DNA from: Poriferisodalis sp963663635
Lineage (GTDB): Bacteria > Actinomycetota > Acidimicrobiia > Acidimicrobiales > Poriferisodalaceae
NCBI GenBank assembly: GCA_963663635.2
Contig: CAXXMY010000007.1
Location: forward strand, 1-64,000
DNA length: 64,000 nucleotides
Direction of reading: 5' to 3'
Both the position numbers and the translations under genes were made by a program. Positions 17,492 to 25,851 of this stretch are shown piece after piece (the first letter of the stretch is position 1; every line of letters starts with the position of its first letter). Under the pieces are notes generated by a model. It saw only the letters and a list, made by a program, of their open reading frames with translations, did no database searches and was not told the origin of the DNA.

Positions 17492-18648
17492 GCCCTGCCT
17501 CCGTAGCTGGCTTCCTCGCCAGCCCAGCGGCGCAGCCGATCGCGCAGCCGAAAGCTGCCGACGACAAACACCACCACGACGCCGTTGAGCGCTACCACCA
17601 GCGCCGCCGGCACCTGCAGGGCGCGCTGGAGATCACTGCCTCCAGTGAGCATTCCCCCGAACAGGAACGATGCGGGGACGGTGAACAGTGGATGCAAACC
17701 GCCGAAGAGCGCAGCCACGATGCCGTTGAAGCCTGCATTCTGGGTGAACGCCGCAGCGCCTCCCTCGCCGATGAGGCGATGCGATTCGCTGCCGAACACC
17801 AGCACCGCCCCGGCGATCCCGCAACAGGCCCCGCTGAACGCCAGCGCTTGCGTGATGCTGCGCTTGACTGCCATGCCGGCATATTGGGAAGCGTCCGGAT
17901 TGTGCCCCACGGAACGCAAGCGCAGGCCGAGTGCGCTGCGGAAGAGCAGGAAGTAGCCGGCTACCGCCACCAGCATCGCGATCAGCACGCCGACGTGCAG
18001 GCGAGTGCCGCCTGGTAGCAGCGGCAGGTCGGCATTCGCGCTGAGACGGCGGGTCTGCTGGATTCTGATGTCCTTCGGTTCGATCAACAGGTCCTGCAAC
18101 AAGAAGCTCAGCAAGTGCGCCGCGACGATGTTCATCATGATCGTGGAGAGAATCTCGTTGACGCCCGCGTAGGCCTTCAGCGCACCGGGAATCGCCCCCC
18201 AGAATCCGCCGCCCACAGCACCCGCGACGAGCACAAGCGGCACAAGGAACACTCTCGGCAGGTCTTCGAAGGCCATCGACGTTGAAGTCGCGGCAATGGC
18301 GCCGAGGATGATCTGCCCCTCGCCGCCGATGTTGATGACGTCGGTGCGGAACGCGATGCAGATTCCGACGCCCACCAGTGCGAGCGGCATCGCCCGTACC
18401 GCGGTGTCAGCGAGATTGTCGGCGCTGCCGAATGCACCGGTGATGAGCTTTCCGTAGCCGACGAGCGGGTTGGCGCCCACTGCGAGCAGCATCACGGCGC
18501 CGACGATCAAGGCGGCCAACGTCGCGATTGCAGGCACAGCGACGCCAGCGAGCGGCCTCAGCAAACGCGCGGTCCGGTTCGAGGCGGCGCCCTCGCCGGA
18601 GCCGGCACTTGCGCTTTCGTCGTCATCGCTGACAGTTGTGACCGCCAT
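17488..18648 (-). CDS. BMP-type ABC transporter permease 1
   Basis: A 386-residue permease of the YufP/NupB family. After a short polar N-terminus it carries eight to ten membrane segments; the block FRTDVINIGGEGQIILGA near residue 100 is the signature, and NEILSTIMMNI near 165 is typical of the coupling region. It is the first gene of the importer operon. The gap to the divergent hydrolase at 18821 (172 bases) must hold the operon promoter. No binding site for a known regulator was recognised. Confidence 0.93.
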   Translation of the reverse strand: MAVTTVSDDDESASAGSGEGAASNRTARLLRPLAGVAVPAIATLAALIVGAVMLLAVGANPLVGYGKLITGAFGSADNLADTAVRAMPLALVGVGICIAFRTDVINIGGEGQIILGAIAATSTSMAFEDLPRVFLVPLVLVAGAVGGGFWGAIPGALKAYAGVNEILSTIMMNIVAAHLLSFLLQDLLIEPKDIRIQQTRRLSANADLPLLPGGTRLHVGVLIAMLVAVAGYFLLFRSALGLRLRSVGHNPDASQYAGMAVKRSITQALAFSGACCGIAGAVLVFGSESHRLIGEGGAAAFTQNAGFNGIVAALFGGLHPLFTVPASFLFGGMLTGGSDLQRALQVPAALVVALNGVVVVFVVGSFRLRDRLRRWAGEEASYGGRA

Positions 18649-18820
18649 GCCCCCCGGTTGCCTTCGCAGATTGCTGCCACACGTGACCCCGGCGGTCCGT
18701 CCGCCGGATGCCGTTGGGACACAGCACCCACGGCAGAAGCGACAACATCGGAAACGCTACATTTCGCTGGACCATCGAGAGGGACCGATCCGAGGCGAGC
18801 GCGAATGGCGACCGAGTCCC

Positions 18821-19639
18821 ATGTCTGATCTCACGCCCGCCGAGTTCAGCGTTGACGGCCATGCGGGGCGCGTCCACGTGCGCCGGTGGGACCCTGACGG
18901 CGGGGCGAGCGCCGTGGTGTTCTTCGTTCACGGATACGCCGAGCACGGCGGCCGTTACGCCCACGTCGCCGAAGCGTTCTGCGAGCGTGGCTGGGCGGCG
19001 GCTGCCGCGGACCACGTCGGGCACGGCCGCAGCGACGGAGAGCGTGCGCTGATCTTGGATTTCGAAGATGTGGTCAGCGACCTCGCTGCAGCCGTCGATG
19101 CAGTGTGCAGGACGTACCCCCGGCTCCCGGTGGTGATACTGGGGCACTCGATGGGCGGACTGATCACAGCACGCTATGCACAGCGCTATCCGGGCCGGTT
19201 GGCCGGTGCCGGATTCCTCGGTGCCGTGCTGGGCGATTGGCAATGGGCGCGTGAGGTGCTGGCGCTGCCAGAACTTCCGCCGGCGGATTCAGACCCGTCG
19301 GGGATGTCGCGTGACGCCGCTGTGTGTGAGGCCTACACCAACGACCCGCTCGTTTATCACGGTCTGTACAAACGGCCGCTGCTCGAAGCCGAGGTCATCG
19401 CACTGGATGTGTTCATGGCGCATCAAGCCGCGATCGACATCCCGCTTGCGATGTTCCACGGGGACGCCGACCCGTTCGTGCCATACGGGCCGACGCGCGA
19501 CGCCGTGCTCGGCACGAGCTCGATGGACGTGCGCATCAAGGTGTACCCCGGCGCCCGGCACGAACTCGTCAACGAGACCAACCGCAACGAGGTGATCGGC
19601 GACATCGCCCACTGGATTGCGGGACTGCTGGCGGACTGA
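18821..19639 (+). CDS. Alpha/beta hydrolase (monoacylglycerol-lipase-like)
   Basis: A 272-residue serine hydrolase of the Hydrolase_4 family. FVHGYAEHGGRY (oxyanion region) is near residue 34, the nucleophile elbow GHSMGG near 112, an acid in HGDADPFVP near 215, and the catalytic His in GARHEL near 246. Members cleave lysophospholipids or monoacylglycerols. Start ATG 18821 opens the real domain; the long upstream frame overlaps the divergent promoter region. It is a single gene with a convergent neighbour. Confidence 0.88.
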   Translation: MSDLTPAEFSVDGHAGRVHVRRWDPDGGASAVVFFVHGYAEHGGRYAHVAEAFCERGWAAAAADHVGHGRSDGERALILDFEDVVSDLAAAVDAVCRTYPRLPVVILGHSMGGLITARYAQRYPGRLAGAGFLGAVLGDWQWAREVLALPELPPADSDPSGMSRDAAVCEAYTNDPLVYHGLYKRPLLEAEVIALDVFMAHQAAIDIPLAMFHGDADPFVPYGPTRDAVLGTSSMDVRIKVYPGARHELVNETNRNEVIGDIAHWIAGLLAD

Positions 19640-19671
19640 GCGGTCCCCCAACGTCGTGAGCGGTACGAGCT

Positions 19672-20448
19672 TCAGTCGAACTTGGGCGGGCGCTTCTCGA
19701 CGAACGCTCGCTGGGCTTCGCGGGCATCGCTGCTGTGGAAGGTCTCGCCTTCCAGGCTGAGCGACAGCGGAAGGATCTGGGCGGACATCTGCCGGATCCA
19801 GTTGTTGATCGGCACCTTCGATGCGCTGATGGCCTTCTGGGGGCCCGCGGCCAGCTGCGCAGCCTTCTCGAGCGCAGTGTCCAGAATTGCGTCGTCGTCC
19901 ACCAGGAAATTGACGAGTCCCATGTCGTAGAGCATCGGTCCGGTGACCCGCTCACCGGTCATCAGGTACCACTTGGCCCGGTTCACACCCATGAGAAGCG
20001 GCCAGATGACCTGGCCGCCATCGCCAGCGCCGATGCCCATGTTCACGTGAGTGTCCGCGAACACCGAGCTGTGCCCCGCCACCACGACGTCGCACAGCAG
20101 CGCGATGTTGGCGCCGAGACCCATGGCATAGCCCTGCACTGCGGAGATGATCGGCTTGCGCAGCTCCAGGAGGTGGTCGACGATCTGGCGTCCCTCCTCG
20201 AAGCTGACGGCGGGCCCGCTGGCGTCGCTGAAGTCGCCGCCGGCACAGAAGGCACGGCCCGAGCCCGCGAGCACGACGACCTTCACGTCGTCATCGGTCT
20301 GCGCGTCGCGGGTGAACGTCGCCATTTCGTGGTGCATCTGCCCGTTGACGGCATTGAGTCGCTCGGGACGATTCAGCGTGACAACGGCTATGCCATCGTC
20401 ACGCTTGTCGATGAGCATTGCTTGGTAGTGGTCCTGATCGAGCGGCAT
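19672..20448 (-). CDS. Enoyl-CoA hydratase/isomerase family protein
   Basis: A 258-residue crotonase-fold enzyme. The oxyanion-hole segments are AFCAGGDFSD near residue 67 and GYAMGLGANIALLCD near 107, followed by ADTHVNMGIGAGDGG where other members place catalytic acids. It hydrates, isomerises or cleaves CoA thioesters. A GGAGG ribosome-binding site lies about 6 bases before ATG 20448. It is 74 bases downstream of the diaminopropionate ammonia-lyase-like gene, so it could be on the same transcript. Confidence 0.92.
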   Translation of the reverse strand: MPLDQDHYQAMLIDKRDDGIAVVTLNRPERLNAVNGQMHHEMATFTRDAQTDDDVKVVVLAGSGRAFCAGGDFSDASGPAVSFEEGRQIVDHLLELRKPIISAVQGYAMGLGANIALLCDVVVAGHSSVFADTHVNMGIGAGDGGQVIWPLLMGVNRAKWYLMTGERVTGPMLYDMGLVNFLVDDDAILDTALEKAAQLAAGPQKAISASKVPINNWIRQMSAQILPLSLSLEGETFHSSDAREAQRAFVEKRPPKFD

Positions 20449-20522
20449 GTGAAGCCTCCGTCATAGCTGCGAGCACTGCGTGAGCGCTCAACGTACTGCG
20501 GTCAGGCTGTACCTGATCGTCC

Positions 20523-21689
20523 TCACCGTACGGCGGTGAGGACCCTGCCGACTGAGGTGTGCGGCCGGCCGACGATGTGCTCGTAGTTACCCGGGTCGGT
20601 GGCGCCTTCGGTGACCATGACGAGCACCGTGGCGTTCTCTGGATCCGGCAAGGCCGCCCTGCCTTCGTCATCAGCGAGCAACGCCCGGAGGCCTGCCAGC
20701 GACGCGCTGCCCGTCTCGCCGGCGACGATCTGGGCAGCCGCCAAGTTAGCCATGGCCCCGTCGGCAGCGTCGCTGTCTACAGACACGCACCAATCAACGC
20801 CGCTGGCCAGCATCGGCCACGCCAGCGGCGATGGCACACCGCAGTTCAGCCCCACCATGATCGAGCGGTGCGGGCCGGGGGTCTCGGTGATCTCCCCGGC
20901 CATCGTCGAGGCCTGCACGCAGTTCGCGTCGTCGGGCTCGACCGACACCAGCACCGGACGGTGCTCGCCGCTGCGGTAATGGGTGACGGCCGCGGCCATG
21001 AAAGCACCGACACCCACCGGGACCGCCACGAGATCGGGTTGACCGATGTCGTTGGCCGCGAGAGCGTCGTCGACTTCGGAGAAGATGGTCGTGTACCCCT
21101 CGGCCACATTGGCCGGGATGGTCTCGTATCCCGGCCACGAGGTATCCGAGACCACGAGACAGCGCTCATCGGCCATCTCGGCGCTCTGCTCGATTGCATC
21201 GTCGTACGAGCCATCCACGACGGTCACGGTGGCACTCTCGCCTCGGATGGCCGCGATCCGAGCCTCTGACGTGCCGTCGGGCACCAGGATGTGCGCACCG
21301 AAGCCCAGCAGGCGCGCCATGAAGGCAACCGCTCGGCCGTGGTTGCCATCAGTGGCGGCAGCCAGGGTCATCGGCCGCAGGTGAGCCAGGCTGGCCGCCA
21401 GCGCGTTGATGTTGGCCCACGGAGGCGGCTCGCCACCCAGGTGCTCGCAGATAGCGCGGTACGACGCCCACGACGCACCCAGGATCTTGAACGACGGCAG
21501 CCCCATTCGTTGGGTCTCGGCCTTCACTAGAACTCGTCCAACGCCAAGACTTTCGGCCAGGCGCGGGGCGTCGATGACCAGTGTCGATGCGTACGCCGGA
21601 AGGCGTCGGTGGAACGCAAGCACTTCTGTGGGTGCGGCGGGCCAGTTGCGCCCGTCGAAGAGCTGATTGCGCGTCACCAGTGCAGCCAT
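20523..21689 (-). CDS. PLP-dependent enzyme, diaminopropionate ammonia-lyase-like
   Basis: A 388-residue fold-type II PLP enzyme. The PLP lysine is in LPSFKILGASWA near residue 70, a block characteristic of YgeX (2,3-diaminopropionate ammonia-lyase). The phosphate-binding loop is not crisp, but VPVGVGAFMAAAV near residue 230 is in place, as is NHGRAVAF near 120. It deaminates an amino acid, giving a 2-oxo acid and ammonia. AAGGAGG precedes the ATG at 21689. In E. coli, ygeX lies near ssnA and xdhD; here an SsnA-like gene is directly upstream and an XdhD-like gene 4 kb further on. Confidence 0.85.
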   Translation of the reverse strand: MAALVTRNQLFDGRNWPAAPTEVLAFHRRLPAYASTLVIDAPRLAESLGVGRVLVKAETQRMGLPSFKILGASWASYRAICEHLGGEPPPWANINALAASLAHLRPMTLAAATDGNHGRAVAFMARLLGFGAHILVPDGTSEARIAAIRGESATVTVVDGSYDDAIEQSAEMADERCLVVSDTSWPGYETIPANVAEGYTTIFSEVDDALAANDIGQPDLVAVPVGVGAFMAAAVTHYRSGEHRPVLVSVEPDDANCVQASTMAGEITETPGPHRSIMVGLNCGVPSPLAWPMLASGVDWCVSVDSDAADGAMANLAAAQIVAGETGSASLAGLRALLADDEGRAALPDPENATVLVMVTEGATDPGNYEHIVGRPHTSVGRVLTAVR

Positions 21690-21701
21690 TGTCGGCCTCC
21701 T

Positions 21702-22751
21702 TTAGTCCAGTTCGTCCAGCGCCGTGAAGAGTCGTTGGGCTTGTTCTGCGGCCTTGGCCCGCACCTCGGCGCGGTCGACGCGTGTTGCGATTCCGTCCGA
21801 GAGCACCAGTTCGCCTTCGATCGTGACGGCGAGAGCGTGCACGCCGGGGGTGTACGCGAGGTGCCACGGGTCGGCGCTGGGATACGACCATCGCACGGTG
21901 TCGTTGCGGGCTTCGGGCATCAACCGCCAGCCGTTCGCGAGCCACTCCCATGGCGCATCAGGCGAAGCGGTCACGTCGTTCTCGCGTGCTCGCATGTAGG
22001 CCACACGGAACTCGTCGAGCATGTCCGCGCCGATTCCGTCGGTGCCCAGCGCGATGAGGTTCGTGGCTGCGAACCGCGCGGGATTGGCGTAGCCGACGGC
22101 GTTGTTCATGTTCGAGCGAGGGTTGTGCACGATGGTGCCTGCGAGGCCGTGGTCGGTCGGCAGATGGACACCATGGATCAGCAGCCAACGCTCGTCGCTC
22201 AGGCCTACCAGTCGCTGCGCAGCGTCGGCGTCGGGCGAGCCTTCAGCAGCGTGGATGTGCACGCCGACGTCGTGGCGGCGGGCTAGATCAGCGGCGGCCG
22301 CCAAGGTGTCATCGCTACAGGTGAACGCCGCATGAACGCCGACATACCCCCGGCCGCCCGCAGCGAGGTAGCGCTCGTTCTCTGCCAGGCCACGCCGGGC
22401 CCCGTCAACACCGTGGCGGTCCGTTACGCCGTAACAGCAGCTGACCCGCACACCGACTTCGGCGCACGAAGCTGCGATCACGTCGAGCGAGCCTTCGATT
22501 GCATTGGGCGACTCGTGATGATCGACGATGGCTGTGCAGCCTGATTCCAGCGCCTCCAGCGCGCCGAGCTTGGCCGACCACTCCAGCATCTCAAGATCGA
22601 GCGCTCGATCCAGCCGCCACCACACCAGCTCGAGGATTTCGGCAAAGCCTCCCGGCGTGCGCGGCGGGGCAGGCATGCCTCTCGCCAGCGCGGAGTACAA
22701 GTGGTGGTGAGAGCACACCAGTCCCGGCGTCGTCGCGCCGCCCTCATTCAC
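21702..22751 (-). CDS. SsnA-like amidohydrolase, possibly N-terminally truncated
   Basis: A metal-dependent TIM-barrel amidohydrolase. The first metal motif is CSHHHLYSALARGM, then DHHESP, a His in GVHIHAAEG, and the catalytic Asp in ALGTDGIG. SsnA and guanine deaminase relatives begin about 50 residues earlier with a small beta-sandwich; here the motif follows GGATTPGLV only 11 residues after a GTG at 22751. That GTG overlaps a TGA of the preceding frame. The frame stays open to 22913, but that stretch lacks the usual beta-sandwich pattern. The N-terminus was probably lost in the same event that truncated the LLM gene upstream. Length from GTG is 349 residues. Confidence 0.7.
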   Translation of the reverse strand: MNEGGATTPGLVCSHHHLYSALARGMPAPPRTPGGFAEILELVWWRLDRALDLEMLEWSAKLGALEALESGCTAIVDHHESPNAIEGSLDVIAASCAEVGVRVSCCYGVTDRHGVDGARRGLAENERYLAAGGRGYVGVHAAFTCSDDTLAAAADLARRHDVGVHIHAAEGSPDADAAQRLVGLSDERWLLIHGVHLPTDHGLAGTIVHNPRSNMNNAVGYANPARFAATNLIALGTDGIGADMLDEFRVAYMRARENDVTASPDAPWEWLANGWRLMPEARNDTVRWSYPSADPWHLAYTPGVHALAVTIEGELVLSDGIATRVDRAEVRAKAAEQAQRLFTALDELD

Positions 22752-23473
22752 GGCTGCGAGCGTAACCCCAGCCTCAGAGCCGGCTGAGCCGCCCTGGCGT
22801 TGTGCACCGTCAGCTGCGGAGCTCGGGCAGCAGCTCTGTGAGCCGGTCGAGTTGGGTGTCGACGTCGGGCGACGCCAGGCGGATACACCGGCATCGGGAA
22901 CCAGCCGTCGCACTCACGTCCGGCCCGTTCGAGCGACTTCGGTCCGGCTCCGCCCAGCCAGATGCGCGGTCCGCTGGGCGAGGCGCACACCGGCTGCAGG
23001 CGCAGCAGCTCATCGACGCCCTCGCCGGACCACAGCTCGCGGGCATTGTCCACGATCTCCATCATCCGGGTGCCGCGTCGGGAGAAGTCCGCGTCGACAA
23101 GCTCGAAGTCCGTCTGCACCGCATCTCCGCCCGGCCCGGCGCCGATACCGAGAATGAGTCGACTGTTCGACAACGCGTCGACGGTCGCCGCCTGCTGGGC
23201 GAGCTGGACCGGGTTGCGCATCGACGCCAGCAGCACTGCAGTCCCGATGTCGATTCGTTCGGTCGCCACCGCAACTGCTGCGAGCACCGAGAGCGGTTCG
23301 GCTCGGGGCTTTGCGAGCAGCGAGTCGCCAATCCACGCAGCGTCGAAGCCGGCTTGTTCGGCTCGCACCGCGAGGTCCACGAGCCGACGAGGGTCACCAT
23401 CATTGGGCGGATACATCGCGAACTCCCGCGAGGCAAGCAAGAGACCGAACATGACTGAACCAGGTGACGTCAT
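22748..23473 (-). pseudogene. LLM class oxidoreductase, frameshifted and truncated
   Basis: The N-terminal 198 or so residues are a good LLM oxidoreductase (AEQAGFDAAWIGDSLL, SRLILGIGAGPGGD, RIWLGGAGPKSLERA, CDGWFPMPVYPP). After that the frame turns into an Arg/Ala-rich string to a stop at 22748, whereas a neighbouring frame continues sensibly (SPDVDTQLDRLTELLPEL) and stops at 22810. A one-base indel near 22880 would explain this. Even the repaired protein would be about 220 residues, lacking the last 60-80 of the family. The start may be ATG 23473 or MFGLLLASREF at 23452. Confidence 0.75.
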
Positions 23474-23752
23474 AGCGTGAACTCTGCCACCTACTTGCCA
23501 CTCGACTGGTTCGTCAGCGTTCCGGGTCAGGTGCTGGGGAACGTTAGTTCCCTCGACGCTGGCCTTTAGCCTGAATCCACCGATTGGCCTTTGGTGAGCG
23601 CGGGGTTCGCGGGTCGGTGGCGGGTTGGGGTCGCGCCGGGTTGTTGGGGGTGTGGTTTGGTGTGTTTGGGCGTGTTCGGCTAGGGGTGCGGGTGCGGTTT
23701 GGGGTTGTCGACGCTGGGTTTGTGTGGGGGCGCCGGTTCCGGGCGATGTCGG

Positions 23753-25064
23753 TCAGCCTGAGGGTCCGGGCAGAGCCCTGAGAGCGCTGAGTGTGGCTCG
23801 GAATTGTGTTTCCCAGGGCCAGCGGGCGGGGTATCGCAGGGTGGGTGTGCCGGAGCGGTTGACCGCGACGGCGGCGAGGGCGACGAGTCGGGTGCGGCGG
23901 GAGCGGTTCGTGGCCGGCGGCGCGCCGGCAAGAGTGTCGGTCCAGTGGCCGATGTTGTGGGCGAGCACTGCGCAGGCGAGCGGTGCGCAGTTCGCGCCGT
24001 AGTGCCCTGAGGGGACGTGCTCGAGTCCGGTGCTGTCTTTGAGGTCGCGGATGGCGAGCTCGACGACGGCGTGGGCGCGGTGGAACTCGTCCGCGGCGGC
24101 GGTGTCGGTTTCGGTGTTGGCGTTGAATGCGTGGTGTCGCCAGTCGGGCCACAGTCGTTGCTGTGCGCCCTCGGCGAGGCGGGTGCGGCGCACCACGAGG
24201 CGAACGGTGCGTTTCGCTTTGCCGCGGCCGGTGGTGTATTCGGTTTCGGCGACTTGGGCGTGGCCGCTGTTGGTGTAGTCGATGTCGGTCCATGCGGTGT
24301 CGCCGATTGCTTGGATCGCTGCGCGCACAGCGGATCTGAGGGCCACGGTGATCGACCACTTGACGTCGTGGGCGTCGAGACGGTCGATCAGCTTGCGGGA
24401 CCAGAATCCCGAGTCGCCGCGCACCGTGGTCGGCCCAGCAGCCCCGGCGCGTCGCAGGTTCGCGACGAGCTCGTCGACGAAGCGCACCACGCCTCGCGAC
24501 GACCCCGCGGAGCCTTTGCGCATGCGGGCGCCGAGCACCTCGCCGGTGTCGGCGCGTGCAGCGAGCAGCGGGTGATAGCCGAGCGCGTTGGTGCAGGCCG
24601 TACGCGGCGCCTTGTTTTTGTTTGCCGTGGACCTCGCAGATCGTGGAGTCCAGATCGACCACCAGCGGCTTGTCGCCGGGGCCCGCGCCCAGTCCCCAGG
24701 CGCGAGCAAGCGTGCGCGACAGCACCGCTTCGAGCTGGCGGACGTGACCGAACGTGAACGTCCGCAAGAACGACCCGACCGTCGAGGGCGCCATCGGGCG
24801 GAATCCCAGCACCCGACCGGTGCGCCCGGCGCGCAGCATCCCGACATGATCGATGTGAGTGCCGCCCGCGAGCATCGCGGCGACCACCGTGCAGATCTTG
24901 GGGCCCGGGTTCGCGGAACCCGTGCGCACCCACCGCTCGATCAGCGCCGACAGACCCAAACGGGCAATCAGCGTTCCCGCCAGGATCAGGCCCGCGTTGG
25001 CCACCAGTCCCTCATGATCAACCGTCGTTGCGAACCGGTCCGGACTGCGCGAAGATCCAGACAC
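23753..25064 (-). pseudogene. IS1380-family transposase, frameshifted
   Basis: A DDE transposase read from GTG 25064, which has an AGGAGG ribosome-binding site. The N-terminal part ends in VVDLDSTICEVHG and KQKQGAAYG (first catalytic Asp). At about 24590-24605 the frame is lost: the same protein goes on in another frame as NALGYHPLLAA, then TTVRGDSGFWS (second Asp) and HAVVELAIRDLKD (catalytic Glu) to the stop at 23753. One base added or removed would join them. IS1380 is not known for programmed frameshifting, so this copy is likely inactive. The original frame runs as an Arg-rich string to 23544. Confidence 0.85.
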
Positions 25065-25137
25065 AAAAAGTGCCTCCTGTTTTTGAGACGAATGCGGCTA
25101 CCGACATCACAATCGTCGCAGATCAGGAGGCCTTTTT
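25065..25137 (-). promoter_or_regulatory. Inverted repeat that can hide the transposase ribosome-binding site
   Basis: The arms 25065-25079 and 25124-25137 are nearly complementary over 14 bases. The inner arm contains the AGGAGG of the transposase GTG start. Transcripts entering from outside the element would fold this hairpin and block translation, a protection known in other insertion sequences. The regulatory role is inferred. Confidence 0.55.
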
Positions 25138-25188
25138 CGCGGACGCGGCAACCCACACACACCCACCACACCGGTGGATTCAGGATTA

Positions 25189-25216
25189 GTCATACGAATT
25201 ATGCTCACAGTATGAC
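25189..25216. promoter_or_regulatory. Inverted repeat operator candidate, RHH/MazF operon
   Basis: GTCATAC (25189-25195) and GTATGAC (25210-25216) form a perfect 7-bp inverted repeat with centres 21 bases apart, two helical turns. It spans the -10 and the start codon of the antitoxin, so it fits autoregulation by an RHH protein. Confidence 0.5.
25200..25205 (+). promoter_or_regulatory. Putative -10 TATGCT of a leaderless promoter
   Basis: TATGCT ends exactly 6 bases before ATG 25212. Its -35 region would fall inside the end of the IS1380 element, so the insertion has probably replaced the native -35. Confidence 0.5.
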
Positions 25217-25469
25217 AACCGCCATGCTGAGCTTCAGGGCCGATGTCGAAGATGCCAAAGAGATACGACGGTGGTCTGAACGCCTCGGTATCGGCCGGTC
25301 CGAACTGATGCGCGATGCGCTGCACACATATCTCGCGAGGTTGGCCTCTGAGCGCGAGACGGAGCTGTACGAGGCCGTACCAGTAACTGACGCAGAAATG
25401 TCGCTGGCTGCGGCAGCTGACTGGGGGCCGGCAGAAGACTGGTCCGACTGGTCCGATGCAGCGCGGTGA
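25212..25469 (+). CDS. Ribbon-helix-helix antitoxin
   Basis: An 85-residue protein. The N-terminus MTTAMLSFRADVEDA is an RHH beta-strand, followed by two helices (LGIGRSELMRDALHTYLAR) around residues 25-43. The C-terminal half is acidic and Trp-rich, as in domains that wrap the toxin. It overlaps the MazF gene by 14 bases. It probably binds the inverted repeat across its own promoter. ATG 25212 is preferred over the long upstream frame because the domain starts there. Confidence 0.85.
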   Translation: MTTAMLSFRADVEDAKEIRRWSERLGIGRSELMRDALHTYLARLASERETELYEAVPVTDAEMSLAAAADWGPAEDWSDWSDAAR

Positions 25470-25764
25470 GATCTGGTTTGCGGATGCACCCGACGGCGAC
25501 CGTCCAGTCTTGGTGCTCACCCGCGATCCTGTTGCCGACCGGATCGATGCCGTCGTCGTCGCGACGTTGACGAGGACCCGCCGAGGCTTGGTTTCGGAAT
25601 TGGAGCTGTCTGTGGCCCTCGACGGTGTGCCGACCGACTGTGTCGTGAACTTCGACAACATTCACACAATCCGGCGGGAAACGTTCCGACGGCTTGTCAC
25701 CAAGCTCAGTCCGGCTCGCATCGAGCAGAGCTGCCGCCGCCTGCGGGCCGCCACCGGCTGCTGA
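25456..25764 (+). CDS. MazF/PemK-family mRNA interferase toxin
   Basis: A 102-residue endoribonuclease. It starts with the MQRGEIWFAD strand, then RPVLVLTRDP near residue 16 and NFDNIHTIRR near residue 64, the three conserved blocks of the fold. MazF proteins cut mRNA at short specific sites and stop growth. Cognate antitoxin is the overlapping RHH gene. Convergent with the molybdoenzyme gene that ends at 25852. Confidence 0.92.
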   Translation: MQRGEIWFADAPDGDRPVLVLTRDPVADRIDAVVVATLTRTRRGLVSELELSVALDGVPTDCVVNFDNIHTIRRETFRRLVTKLSPARIEQSCRRLRAATGC

Positions 25765-25771
25765 CGTTGGA

Positions 25772-25794
25772 CCTCATCCGGCGAAGCGGTGAGG
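25772..25794. terminator. Hairpin between convergent genes
   Basis: CCTCATCCG and CGGTGAGG form a stem with one bulge in the 87-base gap between convergent genes. There is no T-tract, so a terminator role is only possible. Confidence 0.25.
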
Positions 25795-25851
25795 CTCGTC
25801 GATGTATGGCCCGTCAGCGTCAGGCGCATGCAACATGACGTGAACCGCCAG

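Larger units (their letters stand above)
23570..25185. mobile_element. IS1380-family insertion sequence
   Basis: A 13-bp terminal inverted repeat CCTGAATCCACCG is found at 23570-23582 and, inverted, at 25172-25184. The flanks carry TTAG at 23566-23569 and 25186-25189, a 4-bp target duplication if the element includes base 25185. The transposase inside is frameshifted. The right end lands directly upstream of the RHH/MazF operon, 15 bases before its putative -10. Confidence 0.85.

Noticed and set aside
16551..17567. Long minus-strand frame overlapping permease 2
   Set aside because: Composition is Arg/His-rich; the overlapping frame at 16559-17491 has proper membrane helices and family motifs.
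23753..25064. Programmed frameshift in the IS1380 transposase
   Set aside because: No slippery heptamer is visible at the junction and the family normally uses a single frame.
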